Below are positions 1 through 10,179 of a stretch of 64,000 nt of DNA, in pieces. A program made the translations under genes and the position numbers. Under the pieces are notes generated by a model. It made no database searches, had not been told where the DNA came from, and saw only the letters and a list, made by a program, of their open reading frames with translations. Each line of letters begins with the position of its first letter. Within the stretch, counting starts at the first letter, position 1. The stretch comes from Iris pallida (Eukaryota; Streptophyta; Magnoliopsida; Asparagales; Iridaceae): positions 1,354,540 through 1,418,539 of the forward strand of contig JANAVB010010791.1 in NCBI GenBank assembly GCA_029216955.1. Direction: 5' to 3'.

Positions 1-670
1 ATGTCTTCAATATTTCAAGATGTTGTCTCCTTTTTTTTTTCCTCCTCTTGAACTCTTCAACAACCTCCTTTTGCAACTCTATTGACTCCATCCTCCCTCT
101 TATGTAAACTCACAACTAGTCTCACTAGTCAGACAACAACCCACCCTTTCTCTCTCTCTCAAAATCTGTTCCCTCCTCTACGACCTGCCCAGTCAAAGAC
201 TGCCCCCGTCCCTTTCCAACCACACATTTCATCGGTTAAAGGCCGCTCCCTTCGATTCTCGCCATGCCTCGTAATCCTCCCCTCAGATTCCCATGCCGCA
301 TTGCTACCCTGTCTTGAAGAAAGCTACAACCAAAGGAAAAGCTGTTGCCCTGTCGCTGCTGCCTTGCCTGCTACTTGGATAATGCGGCCATGTGCCAAAG
401 GAAAACGTCCTTCGAAGGGCGTTTTCTCCTTGTTTATATATATATTTTTGTCACTGTTTGTCGCCGTTACTTAGGGACGTTAAATGGTAGATTAATTTTG
501 AATTAATTTTTTTTAGAAATGTCCTTCCGAAGGTATTTTATTTATTTATATTTTTTTTACACAAAATGTCTTTTCTATAAAGGTTGTTGTGCTGTATTAG
601 AAATTTATCAAAACTTTGTAATTTGAATGCGAATTCGTAAAAGTTTTATGTTCTGTACGAAATTTTACTT
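1..670. other. No gene recognised
   Basis: An open frame at 82-474 (130 codons, +) has no recognisable domain, is rich in S, T and P, and lacks gene context, so I do not call it. The stretch is otherwise AT-rich non-coding DNA. A 24-bp near-perfect palindrome centred on CCTTCGAAGG lies at 402-425. Confidence 0.5.
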
Positions 671-838
671 AGGGTCTGCTTGGTAATTGTAAGGTAGCGG
701 TTATGAGGTATTTTTAGAGTACCGGTTATGAGGGGTCCGATTTTGTATGGTTTTTAAGGGTCTGATTGGTAACTGGTGTTTTAATTGGAGTATTTTTGAA
801 CCGATCGTTTATGAAAACACCGTTACCAAGCAGACCCT
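671..838. mobile_element. Tourist-like MITE (PIF/Harbinger type)
   Basis: The two ends are a perfect 16-bp inverted repeat: AGGGTCTGCTTGGTAA at 671-686 and its reverse complement at 823-838. GGGTCTG..TTGGT is the classic end of Tourist-type MITEs. If the element starts at 672, the flanking trinucleotides are TTA and TCA, a one-mismatch match to the TWA duplication of this superfamily. A second internal copy of the left end begins at 757 and can also pair with the right end, so the element may be nested or rearranged. It is 168 bp with no coding capacity. Confidence 0.6.
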
Positions 839-964
839 CAAAAACACTCCAAAACCCACCGTTTGGTATGCGGAATACTATATAGCCGAGAATTCTATAT
901 TCTCGGAAATCAAATTCCAAGTAATTAAATTCCCTGAAAAATTACATTCCCACATTTGTGACTG

Positions 965-2760
965 TATAAATATTCCCCAAAAAAAAAAAAAAATGAAAAA
1001 ATGAAAAAAAAAACAATAAAACGAAAAAAAAAAAAAAAAAAACGAAAAAAATCCGACCAAAATACCAAAAAATGACAAAAAGGCCAAAAAAGAGAGACCA
1101 AAACGACAAAACCAAAAAACGATTAAAAAAGCGACAAAAACGACAAAAAAGATCAGAAAACAACAAAAGTGAAAAAAAGGCAACAAAAAACGAAAGAAAA
1201 CAACAAAAACGATAAAAAAAAGGGACCAAAAAATGACAAAAACAAAAAAATGACAAAAAAGAAAGAAAAATGACAAAAAAAAGACGACCAAAAACGACAA
1301 AAGACGACAAAAAACACAAAAAAAGGGACAAAAAGGACAAAAAAATAATAAAAATTACAAAAAAAGATAAAAAAAAATAACTACAAAAACGACAAAAAAG
1401 ACAAAAAAAACAAAATACGACAAAAAACAACAAAAAAGAGAAAAAAAGAAACAAAAACGACAAAAATGACAAAAAACGACAAAAGACAAAAAATGACAAA
1501 ACCGATCAAAACGGAAAAAAAAGAAAAAAAGAGACGAAAAAACGACAAAAAATAACAAAAAAGAAAAAAAAGACAAAAAGCAACAAAAATCGACAAAAAA
1601 CGATAAAAAGATACTAAAAACGACAAAAGACAACAAAAAACGACGAAAACGGTAAAAAAAGGACAAAAAGTGACAAAAAGAGACGAAAAAACGACAAAAA
1701 CAACAAAAAGAAAAAAAAGCAACAAAACGACAAAAAACTACTAAAACGACAAAAAAGAGACCAAACCAACCAAAAAAACGAAAAAACTACTAATAAACGA
1801 CAAAAACGACAAAAGACAAAAAAAAGATAAAAACCGGTAAAAAACGACAAAAAGTAACAAAAAGAGACGGAAAAAGCAAAAATACAAAAAACGAAAAAAA
1901 GACAAAAAAACAATAAAAAGCAATAAAAACGACAAAAAGACAAAAAACTACTAAAACGACAAAAAAGAGATCAAACTGACAAAAAAGACAAAAAACTACT
2001 AATAAACGACTAAAAAACGACAAAAGACAACAAAAAAACGACAAAAAACCGTAAAAACGACAAAAACGACAAATACAAAAAAGACAAAAAACAACAAAAA
2101 GCAACACAAAACGACAAAAAGACAAAAAAAAAACTACTAAAAACGACAAAAACCGGTAAAAAAGGTGAAAAAGATAAAAAGAGAAAAAACGACAAAAATC
2201 AACAAAAAACGATAAAAAGACAAAAAAGAGACAAAAACGAAAAAAACGACAAAAAAGGACAAAAACTACTAAAACGACAAAAAATAGACCAAACCGACAA
2301 AAATGACAAAAAACTACTAATAAACGACAAAAAAAGACAAAAGACAACAAAAAACGACAAAATCCGATAAAAAACGACAAAAAGTGACAAAAAGAGACAA
2401 AAAACAAAAAAAAAAAAACGACGGAAAGCAACAAAAACGACAAAAATTTCTAAAACGACAAAAAGAGACAATAACGACAAAAATTGAAAAAGAAAAGACA
2501 AAGGACAAAAAAACAACAAAAAAGAGACAAAAACGACAACAAAAGAAAAAAAAAAAGACAAAAATAACAAAAAACGAAAAAAAAAACGAAAAAAAGACTA
2601 AAAATGACAAAAAGCGACAAAAAATCGATAATAAACAACAAAAATGACCAAAAAGCGACCAAAAAAAAAAGACAAAAAACGAAAAAAAAAAACAACAAAA
2701 AATGACAAAAAATGAAAAATCGGTCAAAAATGATCAAAAAGTTGAAAAAAGTTTAAACAA
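965..2760. repeat. A-rich GACAAAAA-type low-complexity array
   Basis: About 1.8 kb in which the plus strand is almost only A with interspersed GAC, CGAC and GAAA, built from degenerate units like ACGACAAAAA. T is nearly absent from the strand. All long open frames here, such as F/V/L/S-rich ones on the minus strand, are compositional artefacts. The array ends abruptly at a T-run and ordinary sequence near 2760. It could be an expanded and mutated poly(A)-type tail, but no attached retroposon body is recognisable. Confidence 0.85.
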
Positions 2761-2924
2761 AATTTTTTTTTGTCCGGGCAAAAGAAAAATACCCACCTAT
2801 TCTTAAGGGATAGGATTTCTATGTTTTATGGATAAACTATTTATCCGGTTATTTATAATTTCCGTGGATAAATTTTTTATAACCCAAACAAACATGGTAA
2901 TAGATTTCCACCCAAATTTTTGAT

Positions 2925-4206
2925 TATTTATAAGGGCACATCATATTTTGATCAAGGCTATCCCATTTTTAAGTTTGATTTATTTAAAAGTTTGTCATTG
3001 AAAAAATTACTCAGGGCTATCCCATTTCTAGGTATAAAAGCCAATTCTTCTATTTTTGCTCTCTTCTTCCTCAACACATCCAAGAAGAAGAAGAACAAGA
3101 AAAAAAAAAAAGAAAAAGAAGAAGAAAAAGAAAAAGAACAAAAATGTGGGATGTGTTTTCTTCTCATTTTCTTCTTCTTCACCATTTTCATTCTCACCAT
3201 CTCCATCAAAACCCTAATTTTCTTCTCATTTCCAATTTAGATGGCACCCAAAGGCTTCTCATAATATGCAAATCCTAATATGGGTGGAAACCCTAATATT
3301 GGTGTTCAACAAGTACAACCAAGAAGAACAATAATGGACTTGCTGTTCAAAAGTGTAAACTAGGACTGCTTAATTTTCTGGCAGTCCTACGAACTGATAG
3401 GACTGCCAGAAATAGTGGCAATCCTACTTCACAACAAGTGAAACCAAGGACTGCCATAATTTCTGGCAGTCCTACATACAGTCTGGACTGCCAGAATTTG
3501 TGGCAGTCATTGGTTTCACTTGCTGTGAAGTAGGACTGCAACTATTTCTGGCAGTCCTATCAATTTGTAGGACTGCCAGAAAATTAGGCAGTCCTAGTCG
3601 ATGCGAGTTTTTTCGATCATGTTTATTTGGGTTTAATTCAAATGAGTAATTTTTCACTCCAAATAATTCAAATGTTTATTTCTGGCAGTCCTATCAATTT
3701 GTAGGACTGCCAGAAAATTAGGCAGTCCTAGTCGACGTGGGTTTTTTTCTATCATGTTTATTTGAGTTTAATTCAAATGAGTAATTTCCCACTCCGAATG
3801 TACTTGAGATTTTAATTCAAATGGATTACAAATAATTGAAATAAACATTGTAATATAATCAAAATAAATTGTTAGGGTTTTGGAAAGAAAGAGAAAAAAT
3901 ATTTTGCTTAGGGAGGGAGGAAATGGTGGAGGAGAAGAGGAAGAAGAAGATGTTGCTTAGGGAGGAGAAAATGGTGGAGGAGAAGAGGAAGAAAAAGATG
4001 AGCGAAAATAGGGTTTTAGAAGAGAAAGAGTGAAATGTGAAAATGAAACTAAAATTTGGAGTTTGCAGGGGATGGGGTGTGGGGGGTTGGGTTGGAACAG
4101 TCCTATGAGAACAGTCCTATGAGTAAAAAAAAGACTGTCCTGAGTAAATTTTTCCAAACCTGAGCTAGTTCCGAATTCCGATCAAAAATTGATGTGCCGT
4201 TATATG
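2925..4206. mobile_element. Non-autonomous DNA transposon with hairpin core, copy 1
   Basis: The left end reads TATTTATAAGGGCACATCA. The right end, reverse-complemented, reads ATATAACGGCACATCA, so there is a terminal inverted repeat with a few mismatches. The same family appears at 16724-18087. Both copies share the ends, a CTTCTTCTT-rich block, a CTCCATCAAAACC block and an internal set of palindromes built on GGACTGCCAGAA and TTCTGGCAGTCC. No transposase frame is present. Target duplication is not resolvable. The superfamily is unassigned; a MULE-type MITE is possible. Confidence 0.65.
3361..3596. repeat. 236-bp long inverted repeat inside the transposon
   Basis: The left arm begins TAGGACTGCTTAATTTTCTG and the reverse complement of the right arm begins TAGGACTGCCTAATTTTCTG. 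The arms are about 115 bp and match over nearly their whole length, around 90 percent by eye. Within each arm the 12-mer GGACTGCCAGAA and its complement recur, so it is a palindrome made of palindromes. Part of the right arm with its flank is directly repeated at about 3678-3800. A transcript would fold into a long near-perfect stem. Confidence 0.8.
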
Positions 4207-4323
4207 TTACCTAAATTTTTTCCGGAATAAAAAAAATACCGGGTATCAAACGCCCCCTCGAAAGAAAAAAAAAAAAAAAAAAAAACCCTCTCAAACTCTA
4301 GTTCCGAAACCTCCACCGTCCGA
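4207..4323. other. Spacer upstream of the PPR gene, MITE-end remnant
   Basis: Contains GGGTATCAAACGCCCCC at about 4240-4256, which resembles a terminal repeat of Tourist-like MITEs, followed by an A-run of about 22. No clear TATA box is seen. The PPR promoter therefore lies in, or was interrupted by, transposon-derived DNA. Confidence 0.4.
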
Positions 4324-5850
4324 ATGCCACCAGCAGTCAAGCTCTTCCACTTCCGCCGCCTGTCCACCGCTTCCCCCATCGACCCCGCGTCCCTCCTCCG
4401 ACTCTGCACCGTCCTCTACCAGCAACAGAACTCCCCACTTCCCGCCCTCCAGTCCCACCTCCGGAAACTCCACTTCCCTCCTCCCACTTCCCTGCACGAG
4501 CTTTTCCTGCAGGTGTGCAGCAAGTTCCCCTACACGTGGAGGCCGGTCCACAGCCTCCACCTCCACCTCTCTCTCGCCCACAGCTTCACCCACACGTGCA
4601 CCACCGCCAACAAGGCCCTCGACGTCTTCGGCCGGGCCCGCAACATCGACCTCCTCTCCTCCTTCCTCCGCGACAACCTCTCCGTCCTCTCCAACAGCCG
4701 CAGCACCCTCCGCATCGCCGCAACCCACTTGGGCCACGCCAGGGAGGTCAAGAAGTGCGTCGACCTAATACTCGAGCTCACCACTGATCATACTCCTCCC
4801 TCACTCGTCGACAGCCTCAACGTCGTCGTAGCCACATTGTGCGACAGACGCCTGGTGGACGTCGCCAAGGCCGTCGTGTGGAAGGCTGTTGCCACCACCA
4901 CCGCCACCATCCTCCCCGACGAGACCACTTACGGGCTCCTGGTCCTCGGGTTCTGCCGTGCCGGCGACCTGACGCAGGCGTGCAGGATCTGGAACAGGAT
5001 GGTGGACTCCGGGCTCGAGCCGGACGTCGGGTCCTACGCAGAGATCGTCGTCACCCTCTTCAAAGCCAACCGGTTCGAGGACGCCATGGCCTTCTTCAAG
5101 ACTATGAGGAGGAGGCGCTTTGCCGACATGGGCCTGGCTCCGTACAGGGAGGCGATCGGTTGGATGTGCAAGGAAGGGAGGATCACTTATGCGTTCATGG
5201 TGTTCGGTGATATGGTTAAGAGGGGGGTCGGGATCGACAATTCCACCTTGGGGGCTCTGGTTTACGGGCTCCTGGCGAGAAGGAGGGTTCGGGAAGGGTA
5301 TAGGGTTCTGGAACGGGTGGAGAATCCGGACGTTAGTGTCTACCACGGGCTGGTGAAGGGGTTGGTGAGGATCCGGAGGGCCGCGGAGGCTACGCAGGTG
5401 CTGAGGGAGATGGTGCGCAGAGGGTGCGAGCCTACGATGCACACTTACATCATGCTCCTCCAGGGGCACCTGGGGAAGAGGGGGAGGAAGGCGAGGGACC
5501 CGCTCGTCAACTTTGAGAGCATATTCGTCGGGGGGTTGGTGAAGGCTGGGAAGAGGCTGCAGGCTACCAAGTACGTGGAGAGGATGATGTGGGGTGGGAC
5601 AGAGGTGCCTAGGTTCGACTATAACAAGTTCTTGCATTATTTTTCGGACGAGGAGGGGGTCGCCATGTTCGAGGAGGTGGGCAGGAAGTTGAAGGAGGTG
5701 GGTCTGGTCGATCTTGGGGATATCTTCTTGGTCTACGGAGAGAGGATGTCTACGAGGGATAGGAGGAGGAGGGCGAGAGCCGGCTGTTTAGGGACACCAC
5801 CAGAGGAGGAAATTCTATCTCTACCATGTGCACAGTCACAATCTATTTGA
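4324..5850 (+). CDS. Pentatricopeptide repeat (PPR) protein, P class, probably mitochondrial
   Basis: A single uninterrupted 508-codon frame. The N-terminus (MPPAVKLFHFRRLSTAS) is basic, Ser-rich and lacks acidic residues, as expected for a mitochondrial presequence. Helical-hairpin PPR motifs run from about residue 198 to 440, for example around TTYGLLVLGFCRAGDLTQA, VSVYHGLVKGLVRIRRAAEA and SIFVGGLVKAGKRLQATKY. There is no E or DYW extension, so it is P class. Such proteins bind organelle RNA and affect its stability, processing or translation. The coding sequence is very GC-rich, with strong third-position C/G bias, unlike its surroundings. The last ~23 residues after TRDRRRRAR look less conserved in style and may be read-through past an original end. 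The start is the first in-frame ATG, at the head of the targeting sequence. Single-exon structure is usual for the family. RNA target unknown. Confidence 0.9.
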   Translation: MPPAVKLFHFRRLSTASPIDPASLLRLCTVLYQQQNSPLPALQSHLRKLHFPPPTSLHELFLQVCSKFPYTWRPVHSLHLHLSLAHSFTHTCTTANKALDVFGRARNIDLLSSFLRDNLSVLSNSRSTLRIAATHLGHAREVKKCVDLILELTTDHTPPSLVDSLNVVVATLCDRRLVDVAKAVVWKAVATTTATILPDETTYGLLVLGFCRAGDLTQACRIWNRMVDSGLEPDVGSYAEIVVTLFKANRFEDAMAFFKTMRRRRFADMGLAPYREAIGWMCKEGRITYAFMVFGDMVKRGVGIDNSTLGALVYGLLARRRVREGYRVLERVENPDVSVYHGLVKGLVRIRRAAEATQVLREMVRRGCEPTMHTYIMLLQGHLGKRGRKARDPLVNFESIFVGGLVKAGKRLQATKYVERMMWGGTEVPRFDYNKFLHYFSDEEGVAMFEEVGRKLKEVGLVDLGDIFLVYGERMSTRDRRRRARAGCLGTPPEEEILSLPCAQSQSI

Positions 5851-8540
5851 AGGTAAGAGTTGCTATTTTCTATTCTTAGTTGTTAATACCAATGTGACTA
5901 ACTTTATGTAGTCTGCTCAGTCGCCCATAAAGAGAGTTCTTGACTTGGCTCAAGTTCTACCGTGCTTGTTAGTAAGCTAAAAAAGGGTAGGACTGCAAAT
6001 TAGCATAGAAGCTTGCAAGCTTGACTTCAATAATGAGCACAGCTTGAACATGGAAATGGTTCTTAAGGAGCATAGCTTGAACAAAGGAAACTCGGCTTGC
6101 GAGCTGCCGAACAAGCTGTACTTACGGCCTAATGAACTTTTATCCTCTACAGCGCATGTAAAATGCACTCAGCTTGACTTACGGACAAGCTATGACTTGC
6201 GAAGAAGCTATTGCTAGTTTTGATACAAATGAAGTCCAACCTATGGCCTAATGGACTTCATTTTTGGCCTAGTCGGATTCAAGCTTGAATACAACTTCAA
6301 GTTCAAATTGCAAGCTGTATCTTGGCTTGATAATTTTTCAGCTCTAATAACAGCTTGATATATAAGTTAAAGCCATAAATGCAAGGTGTTATATTTTATA
6401 CTCGTCAGCCCTCACTAGGGCTGTAATGGAGCCGAGCCAAAGTCTACATGGCCATCTAGGCTTATATAATTGAAGGTAGGCTACGTCTTTCCTATCAGAA
6501 GAACAAGAACTACTTTACCTCAAGCTGTTGGCAATCTACCAATTGAATTACCAAAACTTAGGCCTGATTGAAAGACTTGTTCTCTAATACGGCAATGTCT
6601 ACACCTTTGACCTTAGTTTACATCATGGAATCTAGTACCTAACTAAAAACTTTACAGAAGTGAGGGGTCTCATTGCCCCTGAGGTGGGTTATCTAGTTAT
6701 TTCTAGAACATGAGATGCTCCTAACTTTGTATAGGCTGACTGGTCGGAAGAACTACTATTTCGAGACGCTAACGAAAGTTACCAAACCAACTGAAGTTTT
6801 TAAGGGGTGGGTTATCTAGTTATTTCTAGAACATGAGATGCTCCTAACTTTGTATAGGCTGACTGGTCGGAAGAACTACTATTTCGAGACGCTAACGAAA
6901 GTTACCAAACCAACTGAAGTTTTTAAGGATTTCTTGTCTCAGGCAAATTGTGGTAAATGGATGAAGCTTGAGAGCCATCTAACTGTGAAAGCTTGTCATC
7001 AAATCTACTGAATGTGTCCGAGCTAATATTTTTCTTAGCATTATAAACAAAGCACTACAATGCAGATTAGCTGTTTTTAGCATAGTACTGCATGCCCATG
7101 TGATGTCTGAGAACCTTCTAGTGGTTTATGGCCGAATGGAACTATTTTGGTGTAAACAACTAAATAACCGTTATTTGTTGTCTGGTTTCACATTTTGCTG
7201 TTGTTATCCTTTGTCAATGAGACAGAAATCAGTTCTGTAGGAAACTTGGGTACAACACAAGTGAAGTGAATTTAGTTTTGCGAACTAGTTCAATGACCAT
7301 ACCTTATATCATCTCCAAATTTCAGATTTCAATACTCACTTTGGGTATCAGTATTTGATAATTAGTATCATTTTCTTCAAATTATTAAAGAACAGGGGAG
7401 GACACACCATATGCGAAGGTGTTAGGAATGTGGTACTGACGCGAGAAGAAACAAATCATAAACACACAAGATTTAACATGGTTCAAATGTTCTCTTACGT
7501 CGATGGCCGTCCATAAGTTATTTTAAATATTTTGAGATAGTTACAATAACAAGAGATGGGACCCTATTTATAGACAGAGATTAGGATAACCACCGACTTC
7601 AGACCAATTACCGAAATATCCCTACTAATGTATTGGTTATCTCATCGGCGAACTAGGAAAGGGATTAACAATAAGGAACCAGATAAAGCTCCAAAATCTC
7701 TAGTATAAGGCGGATCAGTCACTCCCCTTGAGTTTTGGGTTTTCTTCCATATAGTCCTTGTTTGTCAAAATGTTATACTACTTGGGAATAGATGAGTATA
7801 TAAGCAGGATATCTTGAGCTGAAATGTTTAGCACATTAGTGACATTATGGTTGTTTTACAATTGCTTTTTTAACAAAGTCTATCTAATGCCCCCCCCTAA
7901 AATTAAGTCTTTAAACTTTTAAGTTAGCATATTTTTGCTCCCCTTTTGAAGTTACTATAGCCTGTTCCCGGGGAAAAAGTTCATGCTCCTCCACTAGTAA
8001 AAAATGACGCGATTGTTAAAAACATCTTTTGGCTTGGTAAAAAATGACATAATTATTAATATTTCATGACCAACAATTTCGTCAAAATTGTATTTTTTTT
8101 GTCACAATTGACAATTAGTTACCATATAAATGACGAAAGAGTTTCATCGCAAACTTTTGTCATCATTATTTTTGATGGAACAAGGTTTCAACCAAAATAA
8201 GTATAAAAGCCACTCGTTGAACGACGATCAGCCACTGAATCCGCATAATCAACATCTGCGTAAGCGGTCAGGGTGAGAAGAGGAAGATTGACAGACGAAG
8301 TCCTTGTCAAGGAGATTTCTTTTGGTAGCAAAGAATACACTCAAACATTGTTGAAGTTGAGAGTCCGTGGAGAATGCATGTATTGGCTGACAATACTCAT
8401 AGCAATGAGACATCTGGAAGACTGACAATTAGATATGTCATCTTCCCTACGAAAGGCTGATAGAAATTAGGATTGGGTAGCAATGAATCACATGCAAAAC
8501 CAAAAGAGGAGAGCTTCAAGTTTGCATCCATAGGTGTATC
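5851..8540. other. Gene-poor interval after the PPR gene
   Basis: No convincing gene. About 5985-6420 is rich in AAGCTT/GCTTG words, and TAGGGCTGTAATGGAGCCGA at about 6414 resembles a hAT terminus, but no partner end was found. A 123-bp tandem duplication is listed separately. An open frame of 57 codons (6838-7011, +) runs through the second unit (ATGCTCCTAACT start) with coding-like codon use, but I do not recognise it. A stretch at about 7440-7520 resembles a decayed Copia LTR segment. Confidence 0.4.
6683..6928. repeat. Perfect 123-bp tandem duplication
   Basis: Unit 1 is 6683-6805 and unit 2 is 6806-6928. Each begins GGTGGGTTATCTAGTTATTT and ends AACTGAAGTTTTTAAGG, and I see no difference between them. 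Identity implies a very recent duplication or an assembly artefact. The period equals 41 codons, but a stop (TAG in GGTTATCTAG) prevents read-through in the frame of the small open frame. Confidence 0.9.
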
Positions 8541-8543
8541 GGA

Positions 8544-8858
8544 TTACTTACACCCTAAATAGCCAACATCATGCAGAAGATCCATACAATACTTCCATTG
8601 AGATAGAACAATGGAATTACCCCGTCGAGCAACCTCAATTCCCCAAATATAACGAAAAAGTTCCAAATCCTTGTTATGAAAATGAGAAGATAGTTTCTCT
8701 TTAATCTTATAAATCCTACTAATACCATCTACAGTAATAAGAATATCATCAACATAAACCAAGAGAATAATGGACCCCTGATGTTGGCAATAGGTAAATA
8801 AAGAGATATTAGCAGTGAGTAAATCCAATCGCCTGAACCACCTGATTGAATTTGTCAA
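8544..8858 (-). pseudogene. Ty1/Copia reverse transcriptase fragment
   Basis: The minus-strand frame contains LLVYVDDILIT, the Copia RT catalytic core with the Asp-Asp pair, then LGIEVARRG-like and SQWKYCMDLLHDVGYLGCK, which follow it in Copia polyproteins. Only about 105 codons remain; protease, integrase and RNase H are absent. It abuts a Gypsy RT piece in the opposite orientation at 8868, so it is a dead fragment in a rearranged patchwork. Confidence 0.85.
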
Positions 8859-8867
8859 GCACGAGGA

Positions 8868-8993
8868 TTGTTTGATCAGCTACAAGGCACCTCGGTGTTT
8901 TCCAAAATTGATCTTCGCTCGGATTATCATCAGCTCAAGGTCAAGCCAGACGATGTGCCCAAGTCAGCCTTTCGCACGTGCTCGTACCAGTTT
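8868..8993 (+). pseudogene. Ty3/Gypsy reverse transcriptase fragment
   Basis: The plus strand reads [20 protein letters not shown], then [17 protein letters not shown]. This is the highly conserved RT block of plant Gypsy elements, ahead of the YxDD site. It is about 42 codons, ends at a stop, and the catalytic YVDD itself is missing. It sits between a reversed Copia RT fragment and a Copia LTR end. Confidence 0.8.
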
Positions 8994-8994
8994 T

Positions 8995-9368
8995 GAAGTC
9001 GGCGAGTCTTTCGTATCAAAGGCTTGCGTTGTGAAGTTGCTTGTGTCTTTGGATCACAGCCCGAGGTGTCCGTAGGAAGTTGCAAGTGCTTTGGATCAAA
9101 GCTTGCGCTTTATTGCATAGTAGATTAAACATCGAGCTAGAGTTCTCGAGACTGGACTAGTCCTCTCAGAGGAAATCAGTATAAACCTCGGTGTTTGCGT
9201 TTGCTTTTCTGAACTTCTTATTTTGCGCATTTATTTATTAGTAGTTGGATATTGCCTGCCTATATCTGTTTTCTTACTGTCATAATTTTTTAATTTGGTG
9301 ATTATTATTTCCGCTGCACACACTCACTCTATTCAACTCCCCCTCTAGAGGTGCTTAATGTTCCTACA
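8995..9368 (+). mobile_element. 3' part of a Copia-type LTR
   Basis: Shares ordered blocks with the LTR ends at 21000-21259 and 58060-58438: CGAGACTGGACTAGTCCTCT, a CTCGGTGTTTG-like block, TTTAATTTGGTGATTATT, and CCCCTCTAGAGGTGCT followed by a TCCTACA terminus at 9368. The 5' half is missing. Confidence 0.65.
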
Positions 9369-10179
9369 TATATGACATTTAAATATTCATCATGGCTAAC
9401 GATGTCTTGTGCAGGGATACACATTATGACATGATTTATATGGTATGGTTGATAGCGTTGTATTGAACATTTATGTTTTATAGAATGATATTGTTTGTAT
9501 TGAACATGGAAGAGAGGATGGTAAGTATTGGTAAGTTCAACTCTGTTGCGTGACACATTCATGATTCTGGACACAAGTATACTATGCCATGTAACTGATC
9601 CTAAGGTAAGATTAGAAAGACCACATAAGTTGCTTGCACTCACTACATTCAACGTGTTGGTTTTGTGGTGTCGGTGAGATGCCTCTCACAAGTACGCATC
9701 GTACTGATACCCTTCCAGTCTTGTAGGTGCGGAAGTGACTCGGATGTGCGTAGGCGTTGGTGCTTAGCTCGTTTGTCGTTTGAAGCTGTGCAGTCGAAAT
9801 GAGTTTCTCTTGTTTATAAATGACATAATGTATGAGAACATTGTTGTTGTATATTTCTCAAGTTGTAAGCCTTATGGCATGATTTTTTGTATTGAGAGAG
9901 AGAGAGAGCGAGAGAGAGAGAGAGAGAGAGTTATATGTTGTATCATGTCATTCTTGGTCTTGAGCCATTTGTAATAATGTTGTTATTATCAATAAAGAGA
10001 TTCAATTCACATATCTTGTGTTATTCAACTTTTCTGCTTAGATTATTTCAAATGCGTTGGCTCAGTATCTTAGATGATGTAATCGACCGTTTTGGTGCTT
10101 GCCTTGTACAAGTGCAATTTAGCTTGTATGACATCACACATAGTGACGACTTTCGGTCTTACGGGATCGGAACGTGACA
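9369..10179 (+). mobile_element. 3' part of a Gypsy-type LTR (degenerate)
   Basis: The block GGTGAGATGCCTCTCACA, then GTAGGCGTTGGTGCTTAGCT, and a terminus GGGATCGGAACGTGACA at 10179 are typical of the downstream half of plant Gypsy LTRs, which end in CGTGACA. A (GA)n run at 9892-9930 lies within it. No internal coding region follows. The left boundary is a guess. Confidence 0.45.

Noticed and set aside
82..474. 130-codon open frame
   Set aside because: No domain, no transcript signals, composition like non-coding DNA.
878..2737. Many overlapping open frames rich in F, V, L, S (minus) or K, N, D (plus)
   Set aside because: They are produced by the GACAAAAA low-complexity array; no stops occur because T or A is nearly absent on one strand.
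4801..5637. 278-codon minus-strand frame opposite the PPR gene
   Set aside because: Shadow frame caused by the high GC3 of the sense gene; Pro/His-rich with no domain.
5985..6430. Possible hAT element between TAGGACTGCAAATTAGC (about 5985) and CGTCAGCCCTCA (about 6411)
   Set aside because: The ends pair over only a few bases and no 8-bp duplication is visible.
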